This document shows positions 1-10,636 of a DNA stretch of 64,000 nucleotides, one piece after another. The translations under genes were made by a program, and so were the position numbers. The notes under the pieces were generated by a model, which did no database searches, was not told the DNA's origin, and saw nothing but the letters and a program-made list of their open reading frames with translations. Source of the DNA: Acidovorax sp. GBBC 1281 (GTDB lineage: Bacteria; Pseudomonadota; Gammaproteobacteria; Burkholderiales; Burkholderiaceae_C); NCBI RefSeq assembly GCF_028473645.1, contig NZ_CP097269.1, forward strand, positions 628,001 to 692,000, in the 5' to 3' direction. Numbering within the stretch: position 1 is the first letter of the stretch; each line of letters opens with the position of its first letter.

Positions 1-2
1 CG

Positions 3-296
3 GACCGCGAGCGGGTGGCGGGCATCCTGCCGGCCAGTGGCTGGGCCGGCATCGAGATCGAGCCCCTGGATGTCGTCTGCACGCTGCGGCGCGACGAACT
101 GGTGCCTTATTTCACCGGCCTCGGCCCGGTCGGCCTGGCCCTGCGCAGCGCCGACGGGCCGACCCGCACCCGGGTCGTCGCGGCCGCGCGAGCGGCTTTC
201 GAGCCCTACGTGCAGGGCGAGGTCGTGCGCTTCGGCGCGGCCTGCTGGCGGATCGCCGCACAGGCCGCGGCGGGTGGCACGCAAGGCTGGCGTTAG
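3..296 (+). CDS. SAM-dependent methyltransferase, C-terminal fragment (5' end outside window)
   Basis: The reading frame is open from the window edge and ends at TAG 294-296, so only the last ~97 residues are visible. The tail runs GWAGIEIEPLDV, then GLGPVGLALR, a stretch matching the helix-strand end of class I methyltransferases, and finishes with ACWRIAAQA, the typical closing strand of UbiE/Methyltransf_11-type enzymes. The SAM-binding motifs would lie upstream and are not visible. The fragment is immediately followed, in the same frame, by a broken TonB-receptor end, so this is a rearranged spot. The substrate cannot be told. Confidence 0.6.
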   Translation, partial: DRERVAGILPASGWAGIEIEPLDVVCTLRRDELVPYFTGLGPVGLALRSADGPTRTRVVAAARAAFEPYVQGEVVRFGAACWRIAAQAAAGGTQGWR

Positions 297-302
297 AGGG
301 CC

Positions 303-470
303 GTGGCCCGCCTCCTGGCCCGCTACGGAGTGAGCGATCGCCTGTCGGTCGCGCTGAACGTGCAGAACGTGTTCGACCGCAAGTACATCGCCGCGATGTC
401 GGGCTGGTGGTACTCGGGCATGTACGGCGCGCCGCGCAGTGCGCAGGTGACGGCGCGCTACCGGTTCTGA
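303..470 (+). pseudogene. TonB-dependent siderophore receptor, C-terminal remnant
   Basis: Translation from 303 to the TGA at 468-470 gives about 55 residues: LSVALNVQNVFDRKYI, then MYGAPRSAQ and a final VTARYRF ending in phenylalanine. NVFD(R/K)xY, YGxPR and the terminal aromatic are the hallmarks of the last two strands of TonB-dependent siderophore receptor barrels. The plug and the rest of the barrel (normally ~700 residues) are missing, because the preceding codons are the end of a methyltransferase gene. It is therefore a dead 3' end left by a deletion or recombination. It cannot function alone. Confidence 0.75.
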
Positions 471-523
471 GCCGGCGGGCCGAGCTCGGCGCCGCCGCGT
501 CGGGTCGCCACCCATCGCACCAT

Positions 524-549
524 GAAAAAAGCCCTCGGAAGAGGGCTTT
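524..549 (-). terminator. Rho-independent terminator for the small gene at 579-749
   Basis: AAAGCCCTC (528-536) pairs with GAGGGCTTT (541-549) around a GGAA loop. On the minus strand the hairpin is followed by a T run (complement of 525-530). It lies 30 bp past the stop of the 56-residue gene. Confidence 0.8.
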
Positions 550-578
550 GGCGTTGCGCTGGGCGCGAAGGGGGCTTT

Positions 579-749
579 TCAGCCGCCCTTCTTGGAGCGC
601 TTGCCGGGGTTCTTCTTGCTGCGGGTGGCGACGCCACGCTCCAGGCTCACGCGCTGGCCGCGACCGGGGGTGGCCAGGGTCACGCCGGGCAGTGGCTGGG
701 GACGGGGGGTGCGCTTGCGGTCGGCTTCGGTAACGATCTTGTTGCCCAT
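579..749 (-). CDS. Small basic hypothetical protein, 56 aa
   Basis: The ATG at 749 is preceded by a good ribosome site (CAGGAG, 6-8 nt upstream) and the gene ends in a clear terminator, so expression looks real despite the 56-codon length. The protein starts MGNKIVTEADRKRTPRP and ends ATRSKKNPGKRSKKGG. It is rich in Lys/Arg/Pro/Gly and has no membrane segment. The basic tail suggests nucleic-acid or ribosome contact, but that is inference. I recognise it only as a type of short conserved Burkholderiales protein with no assigned role. Longer in-frame starts upstream lack a ribosome site. Confidence 0.7.
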   Translation of the reverse strand: MGNKIVTEADRKRTPRPQPLPGVTLATPGRGQRVSLERGVATRSKKNPGKRSKKGG

Positions 750-867
750 TTGGGAGGCTCCTGGAGAGAAAAGTGAAAAACACGCTATTAGGCCACATCG
801 TGCAGCCGTGCCCGGTGCGGGCCGTTTCCGCCCCTGCCGGGGCGCTGGGAAGTGCAGGGGGCCGCGC

Positions 868-1269
868 TCAGTCCGGCAGCACCGCGGTGGCCTCGATCTC
901 GATGCGCGCGCGCGCTTCCATGAGGCCGGCGACCTGCACGCAGGCCATGGCCGGAAAGTGCCGGCCCAGCACCTCGCGGTAGGCCGTGCCAAGCTCTTTC
1001 AGGCGCGCGTTGTATTCCTCGCGGTCCACCACGTACCAGGTCATGCGCACCAGGTGCTCGGGACCGGCGCCGCCGGCCTCCAGCACGGCGCGCACGTTCA
1101 GGAAGGTCTGGCGGGCCTGGACGATGAAGTCGTCGCTCTCGAACTCCTGGCGGGCGTTCCAGCCGATCTGGCCACCCACGAAGAGCAGCGTGCCGCGGGC
1201 GGCCACGCCATTGGCGTAGCCCTTGGGGGGCGCCCAGTCGGGCGGTTGCAGTCGGGTGTGCAGGGTCAT
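868..1269 (-). CDS. RidA-family (YjgF/YER057c) protein
   Basis: A 133-residue protein with the RidA fold signature: GTLLFVGGQIGWN near the N-terminus, QARQTFLNVRAVLEAGGAG in the middle and RARIEIEATAVLPD at the end, where the Arg and Glu are the usual active-site residues. RidA proteins hydrolyse reactive enamine/imine intermediates. This is the last gene of the aminobenzoyl-CoA operon and its ATG overlaps the TGA of the CoA ligase (ATGA, 1266-1269), so it is translationally coupled. Because the hydroxylase/reductase makes an amino-oxocyclohexene (enamine) CoA ester, a RidA deaminase would fit well; that role is inferred. Confidence 0.88.
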   Translation of the reverse strand: MTLHTRLQPPDWAPPKGYANGVAARGTLLFVGGQIGWNARQEFESDDFIVQARQTFLNVRAVLEAGGAGPEHLVRMTWYVVDREEYNARLKELGTAYREVLGRHFPAMACVQVAGLMEARARIEIEATAVLPD

Positions 1270-2941
1270 GTCTTGGGGGATGGAAGTGGGGCGTTGGCGG
1301 CCGCAGCGGCCGCGCTGTCGCGGGCCAGCGCGGCGGCCTGGCGCAGCTTGAAGCGCTGCAGCTTGCCGGTCTCGGTGCGCGGCAGGGCGGTGGCGAACTC
1401 CACGATGCGCGGGTATTTGAAGGGGGCGATGCTGGCCTTCACGTGGTCCTGCAGCGCCTTGGCCAGGGCGTCGTCGCCGGCATGGCCGGGGCGCAGCACG
1501 CAGATGGCCTTGACGACCATGCCGCGCTCGTCGTCGGGCACGCCGATCACGGCGCACTCGGCCACGGCGGGGTGGCGCAGCAGGGCATCCTCGACCTCGG
1601 GGCCGCCCACGTTGTAGCCGGCCGTGATGATCATGTCGTCGTCGCGCGCCTGGTAGAAGAAGTAGCCGTCGGCGTCCTGCACGAAGGCGTCGCCGGGGTG
1701 GTTCCAGCCGTTCTTCACGTAGTGGGCCTGGCGCGCATCGTCCAGGTAGCGGCAGCCCGTGGGGCCGATCACGGCGAGCTTGCCGACCGTGCCGCGGGGC
1801 AGCTCGCGCCCGCGCCCGTCCACCACCTTGGCCTGGTAGCCCGGCACCACGCGGCCGATGGCGCCGCGGCGCACCTCGCTGCCGGCCGACGAGATGAAGA
1901 TGTGGAACATCTCGGTGGCGCCGATGCCGTCGGTCATCTCGATGCCGGTGGCGTCCTTCCACAGCTGGCGCGTGCCGTCCGGCAGGGCCTCGCCCGCACT
2001 CACGCAGGTGCGCAGCGCGGGCAGGCCCAGGGCCTTGGCGAAGGGCGCCATCTGCCGGTAGAAGGTGGGCGCGGTATAGCAGACGGTGGCGCCCACCTCG
2101 CGCATCAGCCGCACCATCACCTCGGGGGTGTAGGGCACGTCGGGGAAGTACACGCTCGCGCAGGCGGCCATGGGAAAGAGCAGCAGCCCGCCCAGCCCGA
2201 AGGTGAAGGCCAGCGGCGGCGATCCGACCACGATGTCCTCGGGCGTGGAGCGCAGCACGTGGTGCGGCCACGCGCCGCAGGCGGCGAGCACGTCGCGGTG
2301 GCTGTGCACCGGCGCTTTCGGGTGCCCCGTGGTGCCCGAGGTGAAGGCCATGAGCGTGATGTCGTCCGCCGCGGTGGGGCATGCGTGCAGCGGCGCGCAG
2401 CCGGCCGCGCGCACCAGCAGGTCATCGGCCGCCGGCGCGGTGTGGAAGGGCACGATGGCGCGCAGCACCGGGTGCTGCGCCTGCGCGGCCTGCAGCTCGT
2501 CCAGCAGCCGGCCGTCGCACAGCGCGGCGGCGGGCTGGGCGCGCTCGATCACGTCGGACAGCTCCCGCGCGCGCAGCAGCGGCATGGTGGCCACGGCCAC
2601 CAGCCCGGCATGCACCACGGCCAGCCAGGCGAGCGCCATCTCGGGCGTGTTGCCGCCGCGCAGCAGCACGCGGTTGCCGGGCACCAGGCCCAGGCCGTCC
2701 ACCAGCACGCGGGCGATGCGCGCGACCTCGTCCTGCGCCTGCGCGTAGGTCCAGGTGCGCGTGGGCGAGCGCAGCAGCGGCCGCCCGCCGTGGCCGGCCT
2801 GCGCGGCGCGCTCAAACAGCACCTGCACGAGGTTGGCCTGCGCCGGCACCTGCAGCGAGGGCAGGTCGTAGTGCAGCGCGGGCCACTGCTCGCGCGGCGG
2901 CAGGCGGTCGTGGACGAAAGTGTCGGTCTGTGCGCTCTGGG

Positions 2942-2945
<4 letters not shown>
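1266..2945 (-). CDS. abmG: 2-aminobenzoate/benzoate-CoA ligase family (AMP-forming)
   Basis: 559 residues, normal for the family. The ATP-binding P-loop reads [14 protein letters not shown], the adenylate motif is [11 protein letters not shown], and the later motifs [31 protein letters not shown] and the catalytic lysine in [11 protein letters not shown] are present. The ALTFGFGG-like region ([11 protein letters not shown]) and overall layout match benzoate/2-aminobenzoate-CoA ligases. It activates the aromatic acid with ATP and CoA in the cytoplasm. It starts within the stop of the acyl-CoA dehydrogenase gene (ATGA at 2942-2945). The substrate is inferred from the co-operonic 2-aminobenzoyl-CoA monooxygenase/reductase; salicylate or another benzoate is possible. 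Confidence 0.87.
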
Positions 2946-4243
<1,298 letters not shown>

Positions 4244-4247
4244 GGCC

Positions 4248-5102
4248 TCAATCCCCCGCGAACACGGGTTTCTGCTTGGCCGCGAACGCCTCGTAGGCGC
4301 GGCGGAAGTCCTGCGTCTGCATGCAGATGGCCTGCGCCTGGGCCTCGGCCTCGATGGCCTGGTCGATGGTCATGCTCCACTCCTGGCCCAGCATGGTCTT
4401 GGTCATGCCGTGCGCGAAGGTGGGGCCCTCGGCCAGCGAGCGGGCCGCGGCCTGCACGTGGGCGAGCAGGTCGGCCGATTCGTGCAGGCCGTTGAAGAAG
4501 CCCCAGGCCAGCCCTTCCTGCGCGGTCATCGCGCGGCCGGTGAACAGCAGCTCGGAGGCGCGGCCCTGCCCGATCATGCGCGGCAGCAGCGCGCAGGCGC
4601 CCATGTCGGCGCCGGCCAGGCCCACGCGGGTGAACAGGAACGCGGTGCGTGCGGCGGGCGTGCCGTAGCGCAGGTCGCAGGCCAGCGCCACCATGGCGCC
4701 GGCGCCGGCGCAGATGCCGTCGATGGCGCCCAGCACCGGCTGCGGGCAGGCGCGGATGGCCTTGACCAGGTCGCCCGTCATGCGCGTGAACTCCAGCAGT
4801 TCGGGCATGGTCATGCCGGTGAGCGGGCCGATGATTTCGTGCACGTCGCCGCCCGAGCAGAAGTTGCCGCCCGCGCCGGTCACCACCACGGCCTTCACGT
4901 CGGTCGCCGTGCGCAGCGCGCCGAAGAAGTCGCGCAGTTCGGCATAGCTCTGGAAGGTCAGCGGGTTCTTGCGCTCGGGCCGGTCCAGCGTGATGGTGCC
5001 CACGCCGCGGTCGAACTGCCAGGCGAAGTGCCGCGCCGCGTAGGGGGCCCGGGGCTCGAACTGCAGGCGCATGGGGTTGCCCGCGGAGATGTAGTGCTTC
5101 AT
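4248..5102 (-). CDS. Enoyl-CoA hydratase/isomerase family protein
   Basis: 284 residues with the crotonase fold. The first oxyanion-hole strand is [18 protein letters not shown], and the second is [23 protein letters not shown], where the catalytic glutamates of classical hydratases are replaced in part. The C-terminal part has [24 protein letters not shown], typical of crotonases. It would hydrate or open an unsaturated CoA ester in aminobenzoate breakdown. The ATG overlaps the MarR-gene stop by 4 nt (ATGA, 5099-5102) and the gene is followed 4 bp later by the acyl-CoA dehydrogenase, so all are in one transcript. Exact substrate is inferred. Confidence 0.87.
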   Translation of the reverse strand: MKHYISAGNPMRLQFEPRAPYAARHFAWQFDRGVGTITLDRPERKNPLTFQSYAELRDFFGALRTATDVKAVVVTGAGGNFCSGGDVHEIIGPLTGMTMPELLEFTRMTGDLVKAIRACPQPVLGAIDGICAGAGAMVALACDLRYGTPAARTAFLFTRVGLAGADMGACALLPRMIGQGRASELLFTGRAMTAQEGLAWGFFNGLHESADLLAHVQAAARSLAEGPTFAHGMTKTMLGQEWSMTIDQAIEAEAQAQAICMQTQDFRRAYEAFAAKQKPVFAGD

Positions 5103-5617
5103 GCGTTGGTTTCCTGGAGGGTGGGGGTGGCTGCCTGGGCGTGGGCCTTCACCTTGCCGAGCAGCCGGTGCAGGCTGGCGATGTCGCGCTCGCCGAGCGG
5201 GCCGAAGGCCTCGACGATCCACTGCGCGTGCGCGTGGGCCATCGCGTCGAACTGTTCGCGCCCGCGCGGCGTGAGCCGCACGAGGAACACGCGGCGGTCG
5301 CCCGCCACATCCACGCGTTCCACCAGCCCTTCGGCGACGAGCTGGTCGGTGATGCCGGTGACGTTGCCGCTCGTGACCATCATGCGGCGCGAGAGGTCCT
5401 TCATCTTCAGGCCCTCGGGCGCGCGTTCGAGTTGCGCCATCAGGTCGAAGCGCGGCAGCGTGGTGCCGAACTGGTCGCGCAGGCGGGTGCGCACCTGCTT
5501 TTCCACCAGTTGCGTGCAGGTGAGCAGGCGCAGCCACAGGCGCAGGGCCTCGGGGTGCTCGCTGGGAGCGGCGCCGTGCAGGCGGGCTTCGAGGTCCATC
5601 GTTTCAGTCCAGCGCAT
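5099..5617 (-). CDS. MarR-family transcriptional regulator
   Basis: 172 residues with a winged helix: [28 protein letters not shown], recognition helix region [21 protein letters not shown], and the wing [14 protein letters not shown]. It sits inside the operon between the hydroxylase/reductase and the hydratase and most likely represses that operon in the absence of an aromatic CoA ester, as related MarR proteins in such clusters do; this is inferred. A palindrome at the operon promoter (8043-8056) is a candidate operator. The start at 5617 overlaps the end of the upstream gene by 14 nt; an alternative ATG at 5599 (MDLEARLHG) avoids the overlap. Confidence 0.87.
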   Translation of the reverse strand: MRWTETMDLEARLHGAAPSEHPEALRLWLRLLTCTQLVEKQVRTRLRDQFGTTLPRFDLMAQLERAPEGLKMKDLSRRMMVTSGNVTGITDQLVAEGLVERVDVAGDRRVFLVRLTPRGREQFDAMAHAHAQWIVEAFGPLGERDIASLHRLLGKVKAHAQAATPTLQETNA

Positions 5618-8033
5618 CGTTTGCTATTGTTTTAATAGCGTTATGCCCTAGTATCGATTGCGCTGGGGCCTGTTTTTGCTTGGAGGCCTCGCGCAGCAGC
5701 TGGTCGCGGCCCGGGCCGTAGGGGCGCGGCCAGTGCACGTGGCGACTGGCCGTCTCGCCCAGTTGCGCGGCGGCGTGCAGCGTCCAGGCCGGGTCGGCCA
5801 GGTGCGGGCGGGCGAGGGCGCACAGGTCGGCGCGGCCGGCGGCGATGATGCTGTTGGCATGGTCGGCTTCGCTGATGGCGCCCACGGCCATGGTGGCGAT
5901 CTCCACCTCGTTGCGGATGCGGTCGGCGAACGGCGTCTGGTACATGCGCCCGTACACCGGCCGGGCGGCGCGCGTGGTCTGGCCGGAGGAGACGTCGATC
6001 AGGTCGCAGCCCGCGGCCTTGAACCACCGCGCCATCGCCACGGCGTCGTCCGGCGTGGTGCCGCCGGGCGCCCAGTCGTGGGCCGAGATGCGCACGCTCA
6101 TGGGGCGCTCGGCGGGCCACACGGCGCGCACCGCCGCGAACACCTCGAGCGGGTAGCGGCAGCGGTTTTCCAGGCTGCCGCCGTATTCGTCGGTGCGCTG
6201 GTTGGTGAGCGGGCTGATGAAGCTGGCCAGCAGGTAGCCGTGCGCGCAGTGCAGCTCCAGCCAGTCGAAGCCGCAAGCGGCGGCGCGCCGGGCGCTGGCC
6301 ACGAAGGCGGCGGTGAGCGCGTCCATGTCGGCGCGCGTCAGCGCGGCGGGCGTCTGGTTCTGCGGGCCGTAGGGCAGGGCGCTGGCGGCGCGCAGCGGCC
6401 AGTTGCCGTGCGGATCGCCCTCGGGCAGGGGCTCGTCCGTGCCCTCCCAGCCCACGCGCGTGGAGCCCTTGGGGCCGCTGTGGCCCAGCTGCAGGCCGAT
6501 CTTCGCGCGGCTGCTGCCGTGCACGAAATCCACGATGCGCGTGAATGCGGCCTGCTGCATATCGTTCCACAGCCCGGTGCAGGCGGGGGTGATGCGGCCG
6601 TCGGGCGTGGGGGCGGTCATCTCCACCATCACCAGCGCCGCGCCGCCGAGGGCGCGGGCGCCCAGGTGCACCAGGTGGAAGTCCTGCGGCACGCCCTCGA
6701 CCGCGCTGTAGGTGGCCATGGGCGAGACGACGATGCGGTTATCGAGCGTGAGGCCGCGCAGCGTGAAGGCCGTGAGCATGGGCGGCACCGCGGCGCTGCT
6801 GTCGCCGGGCACGCCGGCGGGTGCCGGGGCGGGCGCCGCGCCGACCCTGGGGCGCGCCTGGGCCAGCCAGGCCTCGTAGCCCTCCAGCCAGCACGCATCG
6901 CGCAGGCGCAGGTTCTCGTGGCTGATGCGCTGACTGCGCGTGAGCAGCGAATACGCGAACTGCTCCACCGGCAGCCGGCTGTAGCGCGCCACGTTCTCGA
7001 ACCACTCGGTGGAGTTGCGCGCGGCGTTCTGGATCTTGAGCACCTCGACGCTGCGGCGCGCCTCGTAGTCGTGCAGCGCCTGCTCCAGGGTCGCGCCGGT
7101 GGCCAGGGTCTGGGCCAGGTCGATGGCGTCTTCCAGCGCGAGCTTGGTGCCGCTGCCGATCGAGAAATGCGCCGTGTGCGCGGCATCGCCCATCAGCACG
7201 ATGGGCACCGCCTTGCCGCCGATGGTTTCGCGGTGCACCCAGGTGCGGCAGATCACGCGCGGAAAGCGGATCCAGTTGGCCGAGCCGCGCAGGTGCGTGG
7301 CGTTGCTGATGAGCGCGTGCCCGCCCAGGTAGGGCGCGAAAAGCCGCTCGCAGAAGGCGATGGCCTCGGGCTGCTCCATGCGGTCCAGCCCGTGGGCCTG
7401 CCACACGGCCTCGGGCGTCTCGACGATGAAGGTGGAGGTGTCGGCGTCGAACTGGTAGGCGTGCGCCTGGAACCAGCCGTGCTCGGTCTCTTCGAACGCG
7501 AAGGTGAAGGCCTCGAACTTCTGGTGCGTGCCCAGCCAGACGAAGCGGCACTGGCGCAGGTCGATGTCGGGCTGGAAGACCTCGGCATAGCGCGTGCGGA
7601 TGCGGCTGTTCAGGCCGTCGCTGGCGATCACCAGGTCGGCTCGGTAGCGCGCGGCGAGCGCCTGGTCGTCGGCCACGTCGGTCTCGAACACCAGCTCCAC
7701 GCACAGCGCCAGGCAGCGCTCCTGCAGGATGTTGAGCAGCCGCTTGCGCCCGATGCCGCAAAAGCCGTGGCCGCTGGAGCGCACGCTGCGCCCGCGCAGG
7801 AACACCGCCACGTCGTCCCAGTGGTTGAACGCGTCGCCGATCTGCGCGGCGGTTTCGGGATCGGCCGCCTGCAGGTTGGCCAGCGTCTGGTCCGACAGCA
7901 CCACGCCCCAGCCGAAGGTGTCGAACGGCCGGTTGCGCTCCACCACCACGACGCGGTGCGCCGGGTCCTGCCGCTTCATCAGCAGGGCGAAATAAAGGCC
8001 GGCGGGACCACCGCCGATGCACAGGATGTTCAT
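5604..8033 (-). CDS. abmA: 2-aminobenzoyl-CoA / salicylyl-CoA monooxygenase-reductase fusion
   Basis: 809 residues in two domains. Residues 1-~390 form a flavin hydroxylase: FAD motif [20 protein letters not shown] and the second FAD motif [25 protein letters not shown]. Residues ~430-780 are an Old Yellow Enzyme domain: [47 protein letters not shown] and [12 protein letters not shown]. This layout is that of 2-aminobenzoyl-CoA monooxygenase/reductase (also annotated bifunctional salicylyl-CoA 5-hydroxylase/oxidoreductase), which hydroxylates and then reduces the ring. It is the first gene of the operon. Its last ~20 residues (after EASKQKQ) are encoded by a GCTAT palindrome copy and look added; they run into the MarR gene. 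Confidence 0.92.
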   Translation of the reverse strand: MNILCIGGGPAGLYFALLMKRQDPAHRVVVVERNRPFDTFGWGVVLSDQTLANLQAADPETAAQIGDAFNHWDDVAVFLRGRSVRSSGHGFCGIGRKRLLNILQERCLALCVELVFETDVADDQALAARYRADLVIASDGLNSRIRTRYAEVFQPDIDLRQCRFVWLGTHQKFEAFTFAFEETEHGWFQAHAYQFDADTSTFIVETPEAVWQAHGLDRMEQPEAIAFCERLFAPYLGGHALISNATHLRGSANWIRFPRVICRTWVHRETIGGKAVPIVLMGDAAHTAHFSIGSGTKLALEDAIDLAQTLATGATLEQALHDYEARRSVEVLKIQNAARNSTEWFENVARYSRLPVEQFAYSLLTRSQRISHENLRLRDACWLEGYEAWLAQARPRVGAAPAPAPAGVPGDSSAAVPPMLTAFTLRGLTLDNRIVVSPMATYSAVEGVPQDFHLVHLGARALGGAALVMVEMTAPTPDGRITPACTGLWNDMQQAAFTRIVDFVHGSSRAKIGLQLGHSGPKGSTRVGWEGTDEPLPEGDPHGNWPLRAASALPYGPQNQTPAALTRADMDALTAAFVASARRAAACGFDWLELHCAHGYLLASFISPLTNQRTDEYGGSLENRCRYPLEVFAAVRAVWPAERPMSVRISAHDWAPGGTTPDDAVAMARWFKAAGCDLIDVSSGQTTRAARPVYGRMYQTPFADRIRNEVEIATMAVGAISEADHANSIIAAGRADLCALARPHLADPAWTLHAAAQLGETASRHVHWPRPYGPGRDQLLREASKQKQAPAQSILGHNAIKTIANDALD
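5621..5653. repeat. Dispersed GCTAT palindrome, copy 2 (encodes C-terminal tail)
   Basis: GCTATTGTTTTAATAGC at 5623-5639, followed by the family's TATGCCCTAGT tail. On the minus strand it encodes NAIKTIAN near the end of the hydroxylase/reductase. Confidence 0.85.
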
Positions 8034-8041
8034 GTGAAAGC

Positions 8042-8069
8042 AGTTTATGCTTAAACGAATTGCTGTCAA
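8042..8069 (-). promoter_or_regulatory. Promoter and palindromic operator of the aminobenzoate operon
   Basis: On the minus strand there is a perfect -35 TTGACA (8069-8064), 16 bp spacing and a -10 TAAACT (8047-8042). The inverted repeat GTTTA-TGCT-TAAAC (8043-8056) covers the -10, the usual place for a MarR-type repressor site. The predicted transcription start is only ~2-3 nt before the ATG at 8033, and no Shine-Dalgarno is seen, so the mRNA may be leaderless. Regulation by the MarR gene in the operon is inferred. Confidence 0.6.
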
Positions 8070-8150
8070 TGGGGCCTGTGCCGATCGGGCGCGTCCGTGT
8101 CGGACAACGGCCATTGACGAGGCGTTGGGGCGGTTCAAGAATCGACGGCC

Positions 8151-9440
8151 ATGAAACCGCTGCTGCACGCCCTGCAAGCCCGGCTGGAATCCCTGCCGGT
8201 GGACCTGTCGCTCGAACTGCCCGGCGGGCAGCGGCTGGGCCGCGCGCAGGCCCCGGTGGCACTGCAGTTCCGCGACCGCCGTTCGCTGGCGGCGCTGCTC
8301 TCGGGCGAGGTGGGCGACCTGGGCGCGGCCATCGTCGAGGGGCGCGTGCGCTTCGAGGGCCGCATGCGCGATCTGGTGGCGGCCGCCGCCGCGCTGCTGC
8401 ACGGCGACCCGGCGCGCGAGCAGGCCGGGTGGTGGACGCGCATGATGGCCCGCGCCCGCTCGCGCGCGGTGCACACCATCACGCGCGACGCGCAGCAGGT
8501 GCGGTTCCACTACGACCTGTCCGACGACTTCTACGCCCTGTGGCTGGACCCGCGCCGCGTGTATTCGTGCGCCTACTACCGCGACGGCACCATGGACCTG
8601 GCCCAGGCGCAGGAGGCCAAGCTCGACCACATCTGCCGCAAGCTGCGGCTCGCGCCGGGCCAGCGCTTCCTGGACATCGGCGCGGGCTGGGGCGGGCTGC
8701 TGCTGTGGGCGGCCGAGCACTACGGCGTTGACGCCACCGGCATCACCCTGTCGCGCAATCAGCACGCGCACGTGTCGCGCCTCATCGCCGAGCGGGGCCT
8801 GTCGGGCCGCGTGCGCATGGAACTGCGCGACTACCGCGAACTGCAGCACCCCGAGCCCGCGCCGTTCGACCGCATCGCCTCGGTGGGCATGTTCGAGCAC
8901 GTGGGCCGCGCGCACATGCCCGATTACTTCGCCACCGTGCGCCGGCTTTTGCGGCCCGGCGGGCTGCTGCTCAACCACGGCATCACCTCGGGCGGCGTGG
9001 ACAACGCGCAGCTGGGCGCCGGCCTGGGCGACTTCATCGAAAAGTACATCTTCCCGGGCGGCGAACTGCTGCATGTGAGCGCCGTGCTGCACGACCTGGC
9101 GGCCAGCGGCCTGGAGATGGTGGACACCGAGAACCTGCGCCCGCACTACGCGCGCACGCTCTGGGCCTGGTCCGACGCGCTGGAGGCGCGGCTGCAGGAA
9201 GCGCTGCGCGTGCTCTCGGCCGGGGTCGGCGCGCCGCAGGGCGAGCGTGCCCTGCGCGCCTACCGCCTCTACCTGGCCGGCAGCGCCATGGGATTCGAGC
9301 GCGGCTGGATGGCCCTGCACCAGATGCTGGCCGCGCGGCCCGACGGCGACCTGGCCACCGGCGCCCTGCGCGGTGCCCAGTCGGACTATCCTTTCACCCG
9401 CGACTACATGCATGCACGCACCAGCCCCGCCGGGCATTGA
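8151..9440 (+). CDS. Cyclopropane-fatty-acyl-phospholipid synthase family methyltransferase
   Basis: 429 residues, matching the Cfa/mycolic acid methyltransferase family. Motifs: [17 protein letters not shown], the SAM-binding [29 protein letters not shown], the catalytic-region [16 protein letters not shown], and [17 protein letters not shown]. The family transfers a methylene group from S-adenosylmethionine to the double bond of membrane-lipid acyl chains, at the inner face of the cytoplasmic membrane. An N-terminal ~100-residue lipid-binding (SCP2-like) part is present. It is divergent from the aminobenzoate operon (118 bp between start codons). No stress promoter could be assigned. Confidence 0.9.
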   Translation: MKPLLHALQARLESLPVDLSLELPGGQRLGRAQAPVALQFRDRRSLAALLSGEVGDLGAAIVEGRVRFEGRMRDLVAAAAALLHGDPAREQAGWWTRMMARARSRAVHTITRDAQQVRFHYDLSDDFYALWLDPRRVYSCAYYRDGTMDLAQAQEAKLDHICRKLRLAPGQRFLDIGAGWGGLLLWAAEHYGVDATGITLSRNQHAHVSRLIAERGLSGRVRMELRDYRELQHPEPAPFDRIASVGMFEHVGRAHMPDYFATVRRLLRPGGLLLNHGITSGGVDNAQLGAGLGDFIEKYIFPGGELLHVSAVLHDLAASGLEMVDTENLRPHYARTLWAWSDALEARLQEALRVLSAGVGAPQGERALRAYRLYLAGSAMGFERGWMALHQMLAARPDGDLATGALRGAQSDYPFTRDYMHARTSPAGH

Positions 9441-9508
9441 CGGCCGCAAGCCACCCCATCACCCCTACCGACCCACCCAACCCACCTCACCAAGGACCCT
9501 CGCCACCC

Positions 9509-9832
9509 ATGCTGTACAAGTTCAAATCCCGCGCCACCGCCGACGTCATCATGCTGGAGGCCAACGGCCGCCAGCTGCTGCAGATCATGGGCAAGGGCAC
9601 CGACCCGCACGGCATCGTCACCGCCGCGCAGATCCCCGCCGCGCTCCAGGCACTGGAAGCCGCCGTCACGGCCGACGACGCCAAGGGTCGGCCCGATGCC
9701 GACGAGGCGCAGGGCAACGAGGACGACGATGCGGGCGAGCGCCCCGACACCGTGCGCTTGCGCCAGCGCGCGGCGCCGATCATCGACATGCTCAAACGCA
9801 GCGCCGCGGAAGGGCACGACGTGGTCTGGTGA
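9509..9832 (+). CDS. DUF1840 domain-containing protein
   Basis: 107 residues beginning MLYKFKSRATADVIML, continuing with GRQLLQIMGKG and ending RAAPIIDMLKRSAAEGHDVVW, the characteristic DUF1840 start and end. The centre is an acidic low-complexity linker (DEAQGNEDDDAGE). Function is unknown. It follows the Cfa-like gene by 68 bp and may be co-transcribed. Start chosen at the ATG giving MLYKF, as in the family; the longer in-frame extension is proline-rich and not family-like. Confidence 0.85.
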   Translation: MLYKFKSRATADVIMLEANGRQLLQIMGKGTDPHGIVTAAQIPAALQALEAAVTADDAKGRPDADEAQGNEDDDAGERPDTVRLRQRAAPIIDMLKRSAAEGHDVVW

Positions 9833-10189
9833 GCCAGGCCAGGCCGGACCGGCGCTGCGGCAGGCCGCCACGAGGCCGGGCACGCGGGCGTCGGCCGCGG
9901 CACGCAAGGCCCTCCTGGCAGCGAGGGTGAAGGCCAGGATGGAAGCCGGCGTGCCGGATTTTTCAGCCGCGAAAGTTTCGAATTTCCGCAGCGCGGCACC
10001 CGTGGTACCGATCGGGCGGGCCCAGCCTTAAAAGTTCTGAAACCTGCTTCAGCGCGGCATGGAAAGCGTGAATTTCAGGACCCGCGCGCCTACAGTTCGA
10101 GTCCGAAGCCAGGGGTCGAGCGACCGACACGCGAGACCCGGGCCCACCGCCCACTGTGGGCACCATACCCTGCGTTCTCACCGCTTTTC
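9833..10189. other. Intergenic region, 357 bp, no gene seen
   Basis: No coding signal, RNA gene or clear terminator was found. AT-richer patches near 9960-10040 could hold the promoter of the phage-like gene that follows, but no convincing -35/-10 pair or PIP box is present. Confidence 0.5.
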
Positions 10190-10600
10190 ATGTTGACCCT
10201 CGTTCCGCGCGGCATCCGCAACCACAATCCCGGCAACATCGTGCGCGACCACATCGGCTGGCGCGGCATGGCCGAGGACCAGTCGGCCGACCCCCGGTTC
10301 GTGGTGTTCTGCGAGCCGTACTGGGGCCTGCGTGCCATGGCCCTGCTGCTGCGCAACTACCAGGCCAAGTACCAGCTGTGCACCATCGACGGCATCATCC
10401 GCCGCTGGGCGGCCTGCGGCGAGTGCGACCCCTGCGACTACGTACGGCAGGTCGCCGGCAGCCTGGACATCAGCCCGCACGCCTTCATCTGCCTGAACGC
10501 CGCGACCCTGCCGCCGGTCATGCGCACCATCGTGCAACTGGAAAACGGCATGCAGCCCTACCCGGATGGGTTGATCGCCCGGGCGGTCAGCGGGTACTGA
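10190..10600 (+). CDS. Phage-like virion/structural protein domain, isolated
   Basis: 136 residues beginning MLTLVPRGIRNHNPGNIV, with GMAEDQSADPRFVVF, WGLRAMALLLRNYQ and IVQLENGMQPYPD. RGIRNxNPGNI followed by DxRFxxF, GLRAM and xxENGxxPY is the pattern of a small family found in bacteriophages and prophages (virion structural proteins, some proposed to bind or cut peptidoglycan). No other phage genes are nearby, so it is probably a domesticated or stranded gene. The several cysteines (AACGECDPCDY) are an oddity. Enzymatic activity cannot be judged from sequence. Confidence 0.65.
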   Translation: MLTLVPRGIRNHNPGNIVRDHIGWRGMAEDQSADPRFVVFCEPYWGLRAMALLLRNYQAKYQLCTIDGIIRRWAACGECDPCDYVRQVAGSLDISPHAFICLNAATLPPVMRTIVQLENGMQPYPDGLIARAVSGY

Positions 10601-10608
10601 GCACCCAC

Positions 10609-10626
10609 TGGGGGGCGTGCCCCCCG
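10609..10626. other. GC-only hairpin between convergent genes
   Basis: GGGGGG (10610-10615), loop CGTG, CCCCCC (10620-10625). It lies between the phage-like gene and the convergent Bug gene stop. It has no T run, so it is at most a weak transcription or processing barrier. Confidence 0.35.
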
Positions 10627-10636
10627 CCACCGCGAT

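Noticed and set aside
9696..10031. Possible gene between DUF1840 and the phage-like gene
   Set aside because: Overlaps DUF1840 in another frame and has Arg/Ala-rich random composition.
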